Shown: one piece after another, positions 1 to 7,913 of the stretch
How the letters are laid out: each line of letters begins with the position of its first letter
Position numbering within the stretch: position 1 is the first letter of the stretch
Origin: Microvirga alba
GTDB lineage: Bacteria > Pseudomonadota > Alphaproteobacteria > Rhizobiales > Beijerinckiaceae
Direction: 5' to 3'
NCBI RefSeq assembly: GCF_015694465.1
Contig: NZ_JADQDO010000007.1
Span: 124,001-188,000, forward strand
Length of the DNA: 64,000 bases
Translations under genes and position numbers: made by a program
Notes under the pieces: model-generated
Seen by the model: only the letters and a program-made list of their open reading frames with translations
What the model was told of the DNA's origin: nothing
Database searches by the model: none

Positions 1-25
1 ATTTGCCGCCATACGCGATGGAGCA

Positions 26-499
26 TCAACCGCGCCTCGCCGCCTCGATCGCGGCGATGTCGATCTTCTTCATGTCCATCATCGTGTCAAACGCGCGTTT
101 GGCTTGATCGCCGCCTGCCGCCAGCGCCTCCGTCAGCGCGCGCGGCGTGATTTGCCAGGACACTCCCCACTTGTCTTTGCACCAGCCGCACGCGCTCTCC
201 TGGCCGCCGTTGCCGACTATGGCATTCCAGTAGCGGTCGGTCTCTTCCTGATCGTCGGTGGCGATTTGGAACGAGAAGGCTTCGTTATGTTTGAACGCGG
301 AACCTCCGTTGAGGCCGATACAAGGAACGCCCACGACTGTGAATTCGACCGTCAACACGTCGCCCTCTTTGCCGGCCGGGTAGTCACTGGGTGCACGGTA
401 CGCGGCACCCACCGCGCTGTCAGGAAAGGTCTCGGAATAGAAGTGGGCGGCAGCCTCGGCGTCCTTATCGTACCAGAGGCAAATCGTATTCTTGGCCAT
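26..499 (-). CDS. VOC-family (PhnB/3-demethylubiquinone-methyltransferase-like) protein
   Basis: A 157-residue protein of the vicinal oxygen chelate fold, close to the PhnB-like 3-demethylubiquinone-9 3-methyltransferase domain. It begins MAKNTICLWYDKDAEAAAHF, typical of this family, and keeps the conserved CGWCKDKWGVSWQI segment and the late MMDMKKIDI helix. I chose the ATG at 499 because an AAAGGAA ribosome site lies about 8 bases upstream; the frame stays open to 661, but that extension is not family-like. The exact substrate is unknown; many members are uncharacterised. It lies outside the tRNA-Arg island, left of the repeat at 1608. Confidence 0.85.
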   Translation of the reverse strand: MAKNTICLWYDKDAEAAAHFYSETFPDSAVGAAYRAPSDYPAGKEGDVLTVEFTVVGVPCIGLNGGSAFKHNEAFSFQIATDDQEETDRYWNAIVGNGGQESACGWCKDKWGVSWQITPRALTEALAAGGDQAKRAFDTMMDMKKIDIAAIEAARRG

Positions 500-1048
500 T
501 GCGTGTTCCTTTCGCTGTGAAGCCAGTACTCCGGCCTTTTTTCCCACCGCTCTTCCGAAATAGGTAGCGAACCGCATTTCTCCACCCCGGATGGGTCCGT
601 CCCGCCAGGGCGATCGCCATGGGCAGCTAACCGAAAGCGTCGCTGTCCGCTTTGGGTCCAAGTATGGAATTGATGAAGGGAAACCGAGGTCCGGTTTCCC
701 CCGGGGAGGCTGCCGAAGATTACAGAGCTTAGGCTAAACCAAGTTTTCCTACTGGCTGCACGGTCGAGCTTCCCTGCGGGGGCTTCGTTTCGGGGGCACT
801 GTAATGCGAGACACTATCGCCGAACTGCCGAACCACAGCACCATGGACCCGCGACAAGCTGATGGACCCCAACCGCCTCTCAAAGCCAACGAGATCTGGT
901 CCATTCGGGTCTTTCTCGAGCCGGGTCAGACGAAGCGAAAGGATCCATCGGCCCGCATCCGGATCTCCGCTGAGCGGGTCGGATCGGCCCCTCAATCCCT
1001 GCCCCGTTAAAATCCGGCGAAAACTGCCAACTGAATTTCCCCTTTAGC
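500..1048. other. Gene-poor stretch with a hairpin and a possible gene relic
   Basis: No intact gene is supported here. A perfect 9-bp stem with a 5-base loop lies at 678-700 (GGGAAACCG / CGGTTTCCC). Around 880-930 on the + strand a short reading frame gives LKANEIWSIRVFLE, which resembles the N-terminal part of small tyrosine integrases that start with a similar LK..EIW.IR segment. If so, it is an eroded fragment related to the integrase relic that follows. The fragment reading is weak. Confidence 0.35.
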
Positions 1049-1569
1049 GCGTGATCTTGCGCCGGATCGACGTCGCCGAGGGCGTGACGCCAGCCGACCA
1101 GTCCCTTGAGCGCCAGGGGAAGGTCATCGCCGTGCTGCGCTTCCGCACGGAGGCCGAGCGAAGGTTCCACTCTATCCGGAACTCATGGTGCGGCTCGATC
1201 TGATCAAGAGTGGCCGGATCTCGGGCTTGATGCTCGTGCGGGACTGGGACGACGGAACCGCTGGTCTTCCGATTCCCTGGGTGACGCAAGCGGGCGATCT
1301 TTCCTACATGGCGCACGAAGCCAAGCGTCTAATCCGCCTCGCCGGCCTGCGTGACGAATTGAGCCTGACCTCCTTCCGTCACGGGGGCATGACCGAGATG
1401 GGTGACGCCGACCTGACCGATTCCGCGCGATCTCCCGTCATAAGACGTCGAAGACCTGCCGACCTACGTCAAACGGACACAAAAGCAGACCATCGACGCC
1501 ACCAAAAAGGGCGTTCCGTGCGAACAAATCGGGGCGATTTATCTGAATAGCAGATGCCCGCTTGTCTGA
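1049..1569 (+). pseudogene. Decayed tyrosine recombinase (integrase) remnant
   Basis: The catalytic end of a tyrosine recombinase can be read only by changing frames. One frame gives the R/H region TSFRHGGMTEMGDADLTD (about 1365-1420). The next gives RAISRHKTSKT. A third gives LPTYVKRTQKQTIDATKK with the expected nucleophilic Tyr. The order FRHGGMTE / HK / TYVKRT is the normal end of this family, so at least two frameshifts separate the pieces. Upstream, VILRRIDVAEGVTPADQSLE and LYPELMVRLDLIKSGRISG are also coding-like but out of register. The remnant ends about 40 bp before the 45-bp tRNA-derived repeat at 1608, the same relation the intact integrase has to the repeat at 25413. Confidence 0.7.
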
Positions 1570-1607
1570 ATGACGCTCTGAAAATGGCGCTAAGTTATTG
1601 AAGTCCT

Positions 1608-1652
1608 TGGCGACCCCGGCAGGGCTCGAACCTGCGACCTACTGCTTAGAAG
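1608..1652 (-). repeat. Left attachment site (45-bp copy of tRNA-Arg 3' half)
   Basis: This 45-bp stretch is identical to 25413-25457, which is the 3' half of the intact tRNA-Arg(TCT) gene from the anticodon loop through the encoded CCA. Identity stops at the next base (A here, G in the tRNA). A direct repeat of a tRNA 3' end at the far side of an integrase-bearing segment is the standard mark of site-specific integration. The two copies bound 23.8 kb. Confidence 0.95.
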
Positions 1653-2043
1653 AAGTTAGGCTCATGAAGAAACCTCGGTTATTTCTACGCACTTAGGATA
1701 CTCCCCTCAAATTTTTGAGGGATATTTTGAGGGATGGCACACGCCGGACTATTCCGTTGACGCAGCAAGATCGCCTTCGACTGCCCGAGGAAGTCACTTC
1801 CGTGGGAGCGATCTCCGAATGCGTATGATCCCGAGTGCAAGGCTCGCTTCACCGATCTGGTGGCGACCAGCCGCCCTCCCCCGGACCTCCCGCCGATGAT
1901 GCGGAAGCTCAGGATCAGAGGTGGGAAGGATTGAGGACGCCCAGGACCACGGTTCCGCACAACCGTCCTGATGTGAATAGGGAGAGCTTATTGCGCCGCC
2001 AAGGTGATGCAGTAATGTTCGGAGGAGGAGATCGGAACCAACG
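1653..2043. other. Left island end; paired TTTTGAGGG motifs, no gene
   Basis: No gene is supported in this stretch. It holds an inverted CCCTCAAA (1704-1711) followed by two direct TTTTGAGGGA motifs at 1713-1722 and 1725-1734, spaced 12 bp. The same pair with the same 12-bp period occurs at the other end of the island (25256 and 25268). Their position just inside both attachment sites suggests integrase arm-type binding sites; this is inference. Confidence 0.6.
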
Positions 2044-3024
2044 ATGCCGCTGCGATGTCTCGACCCCACTGGACGGAGCATCCACTCTTTCGACCTATCC
2101 GAAGACGAGTGGCAGGCCCTAGAGCGTGAGAATAAAAAGGCACGCCATCTCAGGATGCCGTGCTGCTCAGCACTGGTAGCTTTAAAGCGGTCGAGCCTCA
2201 AAACCCAGTTCTTTGCGCACATCGCTCGCGGGGGATGCAAATCCACCTCTGAAACAGAAGAACATCGTCACCTGAAGTGGTTGGCTGTCATGGCAGCGCG
2301 TAACCACGGCTGGGTGGCTGAAACTGAAGCCATGGAAATCACTCCTTCTGGCGAGCCATGGAGGGCTGATGTTCTCGCGCGAAAGGGGAAATACAAGGTT
2401 GCCATCGAAGTTCAGTGGTCCAAACAGACGAATTCCGAAACCTCACGGCGACAACAGAGATATAGAGAGTCTGGCGTTCGCGGCGTTTGGCTCTTTCGCC
2501 AATCTGATTTTCCAATCACTTTTGACCTTCCTGCCGTAAGCATCGGCGGGAGCCTAAAGGGAGGGTTTTTAGCTCTTATCCCATCATATCAGGATGCGAC
2601 CCCGCCTAGTCTTCGGGACCGCTGGCATCAAGTTCTGCCGATGAATGAATTTTTGGACGTGGTCTTCCGCAGCCGCTTCCAGTTCGGCATTCCGGCCAGC
2701 AGCGATGCCACGGTCGCCGTCCGAACCGCGTTGATGCCTTGCTGGCAACCTACTTGCGGGGCCAAGACACGCATCTTGACTGGTGTCGAGATATCGTTTG
2801 GGCCTCACGAATGTACGCTACCGGCACCTGTGCTTGCCAAGCATCCCGAGATTCTGCGGATTGTCCTGAACCAGCTATCGGAGAACCCACGCTACAGCAC
2901 CAATCTGAGCCCATCCCTTGAAAGCAGAGAATGCATCGGCTGGTCAATACTTCGAGCAAGAAGTGTACTTCAATCAGGACAGGCCGCACGTCTTCCCGAT
3001 CAGGCTTCCCCAGTCATGGTGTGA
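2044..3024 (+). CDS. CoiA-like competence/nuclease-family protein, probably frameshifted at the C-terminus
   Basis: The reading frame gives 326 residues. An early zinc-ribbon-like part (HLRMPCCSALVALKRSS, FFAHIARGGC) is followed by ETEEHRHLKWLAVMAARNHGW, then the nuclease-like core RADVLA..KYKVAIEVQWS and a GVRGVWLFRQSD strand. This order is that of the CoiA-like family, which carries a PD-(D/E)xK-type domain: D in RADV, E and Q in AIEVQ. From about 2910 the frame becomes unlike protein, while the +2 frame opens at 2909 and reads sensibly to a stop at 3118. A one-base indel near 2915-2925 therefore probably splits the gene. An ACGGAGG-like site lies about 15 bases before the ATG. It is the first cargo gene of the island. 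Confidence 0.7.
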   Translation: MPLRCLDPTGRSIHSFDLSEDEWQALERENKKARHLRMPCCSALVALKRSSLKTQFFAHIARGGCKSTSETEEHRHLKWLAVMAARNHGWVAETEAMEITPSGEPWRADVLARKGKYKVAIEVQWSKQTNSETSRRQQRYRESGVRGVWLFRQSDFPITFDLPAVSIGGSLKGGFLALIPSYQDATPPSLRDRWHQVLPMNEFLDVVFRSRFQFGIPASSDATVAVRTALMPCWQPTCGAKTRILTGVEISFGPHECTLPAPVLAKHPEILRIVLNQLSENPRYSTNLSPSLESRECIGWSILRARSVLQSGQAARLPDQASPVMV

Positions 3025-3118
3025 TGCCATTGCAAGCCACATGCCTCTGGGAGTTTGGAGCGCCTATCTGGCCTCAGAGGACGGGCAAACCGTTGAAATC
3101 CCTGCGTCTCAGCTTTGA
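2909..3118 (+). pseudogene. Displaced C-terminal part of the CoiA-like gene
   Basis: In the frame one step from the main CoiA-like frame, the stretch reads LKAENASAGQYFEQEVYFNQ and on through FPIRLPQSW, SHMPLGVWSAYLASEDG and a stop at 3118. It has no start of its own (a stop codon at 2906-2908 closes the frame upstream), which fits the tail of the preceding gene displaced by a frameshift. Whether this is a real mutation or a sequencing error cannot be told from the assembly alone. Confidence 0.5.
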
Positions 3119-3411
3119 GTGTTTGGTCACACGCGCACGGACGTTTTCAGTTTAAACGTGCCACCTGTGTCTCTTACCCTTCGACAATGGGGACGCCCAT
3201 TCGGTGCTTTGCCTCACCACCTCCTCAATCTTCTCTGGCGAGAATTCATCAGGAGGGAGAACCTCGTTTAGCTCCTTCCGAGTGGTAGCCTCGCCTCTTG
3301 ACGATCTTGATCATCCGTCTGACGGCTGGATCAGTCAGGCCCAAAAGCGGCTTGTTCACTGGTCCCACCTGAGCAATCCTACATTGCCATAGTACAGCAC
3401 CCGGACGGCAG

Positions 3412-3957
3412 ATGGGCACCAATTCTGACAAGCATACAGCCGAAAAGCACATAGCCGCAGCTATCGCCCGCCTGTCCAAACAGGCGACCAACGACGTGAA
3501 GGCGTTGCGCGAACGTGCCGAGAAGATCGGGCTGACCACCCTCGTGGCGGCGTGCGACGCGGAATTGAAATCCCGTCCTATCGAGTTCTCTCAAGAGCAG
3601 GCCGACTCCTTTGAGGCTATGGCCGAACAGGTCAAAGACCTCGACCTTTATGCCGCTATTGGGCATGCCTTCACAAAGGCCCGCCTTCCAAGCCCGGAGG
3701 AAGAGCAGATCATACGCTGGATGGCCGCTAATCCGGGTGGGTCCTATGAGGACGCTCGGAAAGCCTATGGCAAAGGGGGCCTTAGTCTGGTTATCGGACA
3801 CTTGGTCTACGACCGTTATGGCTGCTTCAAGAAGTTCATGAAGCCGGGGGAGGACCAATCAAGCGTGTTGATCTCAAAGGACCGATCCGGCGGAAGCGTC
3901 AGGTACACTCTGAAACCAGAGGTATTGGCTGTGTTCAAGGAAATCGGCGTAATCTGA
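3412..3957 (+). CDS. Hypothetical island protein (181 aa)
   Basis: Not recognised. A soluble, charged 181-residue protein. The first 60 residues look helical and possibly coiled (KHIAAAIARLSKQATNDVKALRERAEKIG). The C-terminal half contains a segment that could be a winged-helix-like fold (EEEQIIRWMAANPGGSYEDARKAY), followed by strands SGGSVRYTLKPEVLAVFKEIG. No signal peptide or membrane segment is seen. The 293 bases before it hold no gene I can support. Codon use is unbiased enough to look like a true gene, but no function can be given. Confidence 0.55.
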   Translation: MGTNSDKHTAEKHIAAAIARLSKQATNDVKALRERAEKIGLTTLVAACDAELKSRPIEFSQEQADSFEAMAEQVKDLDLYAAIGHAFTKARLPSPEEEQIIRWMAANPGGSYEDARKAYGKGGLSLVIGHLVYDRYGCFKKFMKPGEDQSSVLISKDRSGGSVRYTLKPEVLAVFKEIGVI

Positions 3958-4211
3958 ACCTGATCAGGTAGGAATTTGGAGCAGATGACCTGCCGCTGAA
4001 CTTTCATCCAGCGGCGATTAGAGCCTCGGCGGTTGATATGCCGTGTGGCGTGAGGTGAGCAACGGGCAAGCGCGCGGAACTTTTCCTTTGCGCGGCGTGA
4101 TGGCCCCTCCCGAGTGAAGGCAATTTAACCCTCATCCTCTGGGTTGAAGCCCCAGAAAGCTTGCAGCCAAACATACCGCGCCGCAGTCTGTAGGCCGACA
4201 GCGAGTCAGGT

Positions 4212-4679
4212 TCATGCCGCATCTTGGGGTCTCATGGTTTTGGAGGCCAGGGTGGCGCTCAGGGACCTTAATTTCGTGATGCTGATAGGCCGCTGTCCGT
4301 TCTTCTGCATCGGACCACAAGCATTCCAAACTGGTTCACCCGGTCCGTCATACACGACTTCCGCCTCCGCTGTGCTCACCATCCTTAGAACAATTAGTCG
4401 CTCGCAGGTGTAGTACAGTGATACGCTCCGACCACCCGTGAGTTTCACCTGAACGAGCCGACCTTCCTGGTCACGAGCATCGTGACCGCGCTCAGACATC
4501 GGAAACAACTCAAGACCGAAGGTTTCGGCTGCAATCACCTCACCTATAGAGCCCACTAAGTGGCCATCTGGCGTAAATTTCCGACCAGGATATGCCGCCT
4601 CTAGCTCTGCGACTGCTGCGTATATGGCGCGCACTGCGGGAGGAAGTTGGATAAGCATTGGGGGCTTAGCGGCAAGCAT
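4212..4679 (-). CDS. DUF6998-family protein (restriction-endonuclease-like fold suspected)
   Basis: A 155-residue protein with the segment YPGRKFTPDGHLVGSIGEVI followed by GLELFPMSERGHDARDQEGRLVQVKLTGG, the signature of the DUF6998 family. The spaced acidic and basic residues (E of SIGEV, D of HDARD, and the Q-V-K of VQVKL) match the E-D-(Q/E)xK layout of PD-(D/E)xK nucleases, so a nuclease-like fold is a reasonable inference, not shown activity. A start eight codons in (MLIQLPPAVRAIY, at 4658) is an alternative. It stands alone on the minus strand, with 254 bases on its 3' side that hold nothing I can support. Confidence 0.65.
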   Translation of the reverse strand: MLAAKPPMLIQLPPAVRAIYAAVAELEAAYPGRKFTPDGHLVGSIGEVIAAETFGLELFPMSERGHDARDQEGRLVQVKLTGGRSVSLYYTCERLIVLRMVSTAEAEVVYDGPGEPVWNACGPMQKNGQRPISITKLRSLSATLASKTMRPQDAA

Positions 4680-5157
4680 TTTGATGGCTCGATCTCGACG
4701 AAGGTTAGCTACTAAATCTTAGTACTCGGTCAAATCAGACAAAAGCCGAGGGTATTCCACTCCGTCTGGAACTCACCGGAATATGTCGAGGCGAAAAAGC
4801 TGCACGAGGGCTCGGGCGAACTCGATGCATGGGCGATGCGCTGGGTCTGAAGTCTCAGTTATGAGATGGTCCCGCGCGAGATCGCAGTCAGAAAAGCGAC
4901 GGTCAGGGTTTGTAAGCACGCAATGACAGCACTTTGAAGCCGTCAGAGATCGCCGGTTACATCCACCAGTGCCCGCTATCGCGTTTTATCGGATGGCTAC
5001 TTCGCACGGACCTAAATGATTCAATTACAAAGCCGTGCACCTCAACAACGAATCTAAAACGCTGTTAACTACGCTCACATGCCACCTGTTAAGACCGAGC
5101 GGTTTCTGGCCAAAATCCTAACTAATGATAATGTAGACTATCACTAATGAGAAGCCG
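4680..5157. promoter_or_regulatory. Gene-free stretch with a palindromic site before the recombinase gene
   Basis: No gene is supported in 4680-5120. Just before the recombinase start, 5122-5147 contains CTAATGATA, an 8-base spacer, then TATCACTAA: imperfect inverted arms (7 of 9 match, TGATA/TATCA exact). The octamer ACTAATGA is also directly repeated at 5121 and 5143. The size and layout suit a tyrosine recombinase core site or an autoregulatory operator for the adjacent gene; this is inference. Confidence 0.4.
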
Positions 5158-6114
5158 ATGAACGACCTCGTTATTGCGCCTGATCACCTCCCCTCGCCCG
5201 ACCTGATCGAACTCGAACAAGAGGCTTCCGAAATTGCTTCTCGGGCTCGCTCGGCGAATACCGTACGCGCTTACCAGAACGACTGGTCACATTTCTCGTC
5301 CTGGTGCAGGAACACGGGCCTTCAGGCACTCCCTGCGCTGCCCCGGACTGTTGCGCTCTACATGACCGCGCACAAAGACCGGTATTCGATGGCAACTCTC
5401 AATCGTCGCCTGTCCTCGATTGCGGCGGCTCATCGAATGGCTGACCATCCCTTCGATACGCGCTGCCGCGAGATTGCACTCGTGATGGATGGGCTGCGTC
5501 GCACCAAGACAGTCCGGCAGCGTCAGGTCACAGCATTGACCACCCCGCTGCTCAAGCGTGCCCTCGATGGCTCGTCTGAGACCCTGGCGGACCAACGAGA
5601 TCGGGCTCTGATCCTGATCGGAATGGCCGGGGCTCTCCGTCGCTCCGAGCTTGTCGCTCTCGAAGTCACGGACCTGACATTCTCGTCAGAGGGAATCCGG
5701 CTCGTCATCACACGTTCAAAGGGCGACCAGTTCGGCGAAGGTCAGGTGATCGCCATCGAGCGCACCGGCACTAATCTCTGCCCGGTCGCCAATCTGGAAG
5801 CCTACCTGGAGCGTGCGGGCATCAGCGGAGGTCGCGTGTTCCGAGCCATTGATCGGCATGGCAACGTCAAGGCCCGAATGTCGGATCAGAGCGTGGCGCT
5901 GATCGTCAAGAAGTGGACTGGTCAGGCGGGTCTTGATGGCGAGTACTCGGGCCATAGCCTGCGCGCTGGCTTCGCGACCCAGGCAGCCAAGAGCGGTGTG
6001 GAAGAGCGCAGGATCGCTGCCACGACCCGGCATAAGAACATGGAAGTGCTCAGGAAATACATTCGCGAAGGCAGTTTGTTCACGAACGCGGTTACCGCTG
6101 ATCTTGGCTTGTGA
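5158..6114 (+). CDS. XerC/XerD-like tyrosine recombinase
   Basis: A 318-residue phage-integrase-family recombinase. An N-terminal SAM-like core-binding domain (about residues 20-110, with SANTVRAYQNDWSHFSSWC) precedes the catalytic domain. The catalytic set is visible: Arg161 in GALRRSEL, a Lys in the SKGD turn, His266 and Arg269 in HSLRAGF, His292 in TRHKN, and the Tyr301 nucleophile in LRKYIREG. The ATG at 5158 has GAGAAG about 6 bases upstream. It is distinct from the island integrase at 23817 and not adjacent to either attachment site. It may therefore belong to a nested element or act on its own nearby palindrome. Confidence 0.9.
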   Translation: MNDLVIAPDHLPSPDLIELEQEASEIASRARSANTVRAYQNDWSHFSSWCRNTGLQALPALPRTVALYMTAHKDRYSMATLNRRLSSIAAAHRMADHPFDTRCREIALVMDGLRRTKTVRQRQVTALTTPLLKRALDGSSETLADQRDRALILIGMAGALRRSELVALEVTDLTFSSEGIRLVITRSKGDQFGEGQVIAIERTGTNLCPVANLEAYLERAGISGGRVFRAIDRHGNVKARMSDQSVALIVKKWTGQAGLDGEYSGHSLRAGFATQAAKSGVEERRIAATTRHKNMEVLRKYIREGSLFTNAVTADLGL

Positions 6115-6339
6115 CGTGTACTCGGATCGCAGGCATTTTTGGGACAGGCCGGTGGAACTTCCCAACCTGCTAAATGGGACAACATCTGTGGAACGGCCTG
6201 AAGACATGCTCGGAGTTCCCGGAGAACCTTGGTCATGCGGGACTGTCTCACCGCTCCTGATGTCGGCGAAGATGCTGTTCAGCCGTCGATCCAAAGTTAG
6301 TTTCAGGGTCGCTCGTTCGCGTTAGCTTTCTGTGTCCTG

Positions 6340-6909
6340 ATGATAAATCCTCATATGAGGAAGTGTTGCTCACAGAACCGCTGCGCCCAAATCGACTGCG
6401 TACCCTGCTCACGCCGGTATTCGAATAGACTTGCCCGCCGTATCCTCGCCACCGAGCCTCGCCAGCTATTCGCCATTGAGTTCGAGGTCTTTTCGCCCTC
6501 ACTGGCTAACTTCTGGGGCTGGCGCACCCAAATCCGAAACTTGATCGACTATCGTCGAAGAGTTGACCGGTGGTGGAACTCCGTTGAACTTCACGTATGG
6601 CTTTCCCATTCCCAGGATGGCCGGGTCCGTGGCGTATTGGCGCTCGATGCTGTCACCGAGGCCGAGTTCTTCTCTGCGCTGAATGCTCGCTGGCCGACCA
6701 CGTTGCACCACATCAGTTCTGCCGACTTGTGGGACGCCGTTTATTCAGCAGTCCGACCTGAGATCATCACTCGGTGCGGCCCTCGTCAGGCCCGCTACCA
6801 GTCCAGGAAGCTGACGATCCCCGCTCGCAGGAAGCGTCCGGCTGTAATCCGGAACCCTGCCGTGGCTGACCTCGTCTCCAGTATCGATCCCATGCCCATA
6901 CTGTTGTGA
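6340..6909 (+). CDS. Hypothetical protein with N-terminal Cys cluster (189 aa)
   Basis: Not recognised. The N-terminus carries closely spaced cysteines, KCCSQNRCAQIDCVPC, that could bind zinc. The middle is aromatic-rich (NFWGWRTQIRNLIDYRRRVDRWW), and the C-terminal tail is basic (YQSRKLTIPARRKRP), which together suggest nucleic-acid binding. A second ATG at 6355 is possible. It lies 225 bases after the XerC/D-like recombinase on the same strand; these 225 bases hold no gene I can support. A replication-protein role is conceivable from the Cys cluster and basic tail but unproven. Confidence 0.5.
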   Translation: MINPHMRKCCSQNRCAQIDCVPCSRRYSNRLARRILATEPRQLFAIEFEVFSPSLANFWGWRTQIRNLIDYRRRVDRWWNSVELHVWLSHSQDGRVRGVLALDAVTEAEFFSALNARWPTTLHHISSADLWDAVYSAVRPEIITRCGPRQARYQSRKLTIPARRKRPAVIRNPAVADLVSSIDPMPILL

Positions 6910-6998
6910 TCGTCTCCTCTCGAAGAAAGCAACTTTCAGGATAATACCGCCCCCTACCCACTTGCTATGTAACGGCCTAAATGCGTCAGCGCTCGGTT

Positions 6999-7244
6999 TC
7001 AAAGCCGCGTTGGAAACCACACCTTGAAAAGGGCCGCATCGGTGAGGCTTCGGAATCGAAACCGGCGACCAATCAATCGCTCTGGGTCAGGTCCAATCGG
7101 CTCGATCACATAGGCTTCGGTGCAGTGCTCCTCGCACCATTCTCGCCTCTCGCTAAGGGCGTGTTCGAACTGTCCAGGACGGGCAAGGGTCTGTCGGTTG
7201 AGGCCGATGCAATCAACGATGTGCGGGGCTGTATGATGGGTCAT
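6999..7244 (-). CDS. Small hypothetical protein (81 aa)
   Basis: The C-terminal part, RREWCEEHCTEAYVIEPIG followed by RFRFRSLTDAALFKVWF, looks like a real small domain: a WC..HC pair, then a final helix that aligns by eye with small phage/plasmid proteins ending D.ALFKL.W. That family has no assigned function known to me. The frame is open upstream to 7367, with ATG options at 7244, 7280, 7289 and 7367; I chose 7244 because it avoids overlap with the divergent gene at 7328. No clear ribosome site supports any of them. Confidence 0.45.
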   Translation of the reverse strand: MTHHTAPHIVDCIGLNRQTLARPGQFEHALSERREWCEEHCTEAYVIEPIGPDPERLIGRRFRFRSLTDAALFKVWFPTRL

Positions 7245-7327
7245 CCGGTATTTAGGCAATTGAACGAGAGAGACGTACATCGCCGACATATGCAGAAATG
7301 GACGCAGGAACATTGCTGGGGGAGCAC

Positions 7328-7777
7328 ATGACAATCTATAGCCTTGAAGACCTTCAACGCATGACACCTGACAAAAGACGGCAACTCTACCAGAACGCCG
7401 TTGATCGGCGTGACAAGGGAGGACAACCGATCATCGACCTGATCGAGTCTTCAGGGCTTCCCCTGCACTCCACAGAGGGTCTCACGAACGACGACCCGAC
7501 CTTCTTGCGGATGGAGGAGATTATCTGGTCGGCAGAAGGGCGAGAGGCCGCGCTGAAGGCGACTGAAGCCGGGCTGCCTGCCCTTTCCGGCATCGATCCG
7601 CTGCTTCAACGAGAACTCGGTGCTCTATACGGCCCGCATGACCTCGGCACAGCCAGCGCAGGTGCAGTCGTCGCAAAATTGATGCGGCACCTGGGGCACG
7701 AGGAGGCGGGAGCAGGTAGCTGCCCGGAGGGCTGTGTAGCCAAGACTGCAATGAAGTGGCGTCCGAGAAAGAAGTAG
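7328..7777 (+). CDS. Hypothetical protein (149 aa)
   Basis: Not recognised. The protein starts MTIYSLEDLQRMTPDKRRQLY, preceded by GGGGAG five bases upstream, which decides the start over an earlier in-frame ATG at 7298. It is a soluble, mostly helical protein with an N-terminal charged helix and a C-terminus (CPEGCVAKTAMKWRPRKK) with two cysteines and a basic end. It is divergent from the small gene at 6999-7244, and the short gap between them would hold both promoters. Confidence 0.55.
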   Translation: MTIYSLEDLQRMTPDKRRQLYQNAVDRRDKGGQPIIDLIESSGLPLHSTEGLTNDDPTFLRMEEIIWSAEGREAALKATEAGLPALSGIDPLLQRELGALYGPHDLGTASAGAVVAKLMRHLGHEEAGAGSCPEGCVAKTAMKWRPRKK

Positions 7778-7913
7778 TCGCCCGCCAATGGTGCTGGATA
7801 GCCTGGGACCGAATGCTGGCGCGAGCCATTTGCGAGGTTCAGCAGGGCAATGAGGGTGGCTTGAAGCATGCGGCCCCCTCAACACGGCGCTACTGGGCCA
7901 ATCTAAGACAGTG

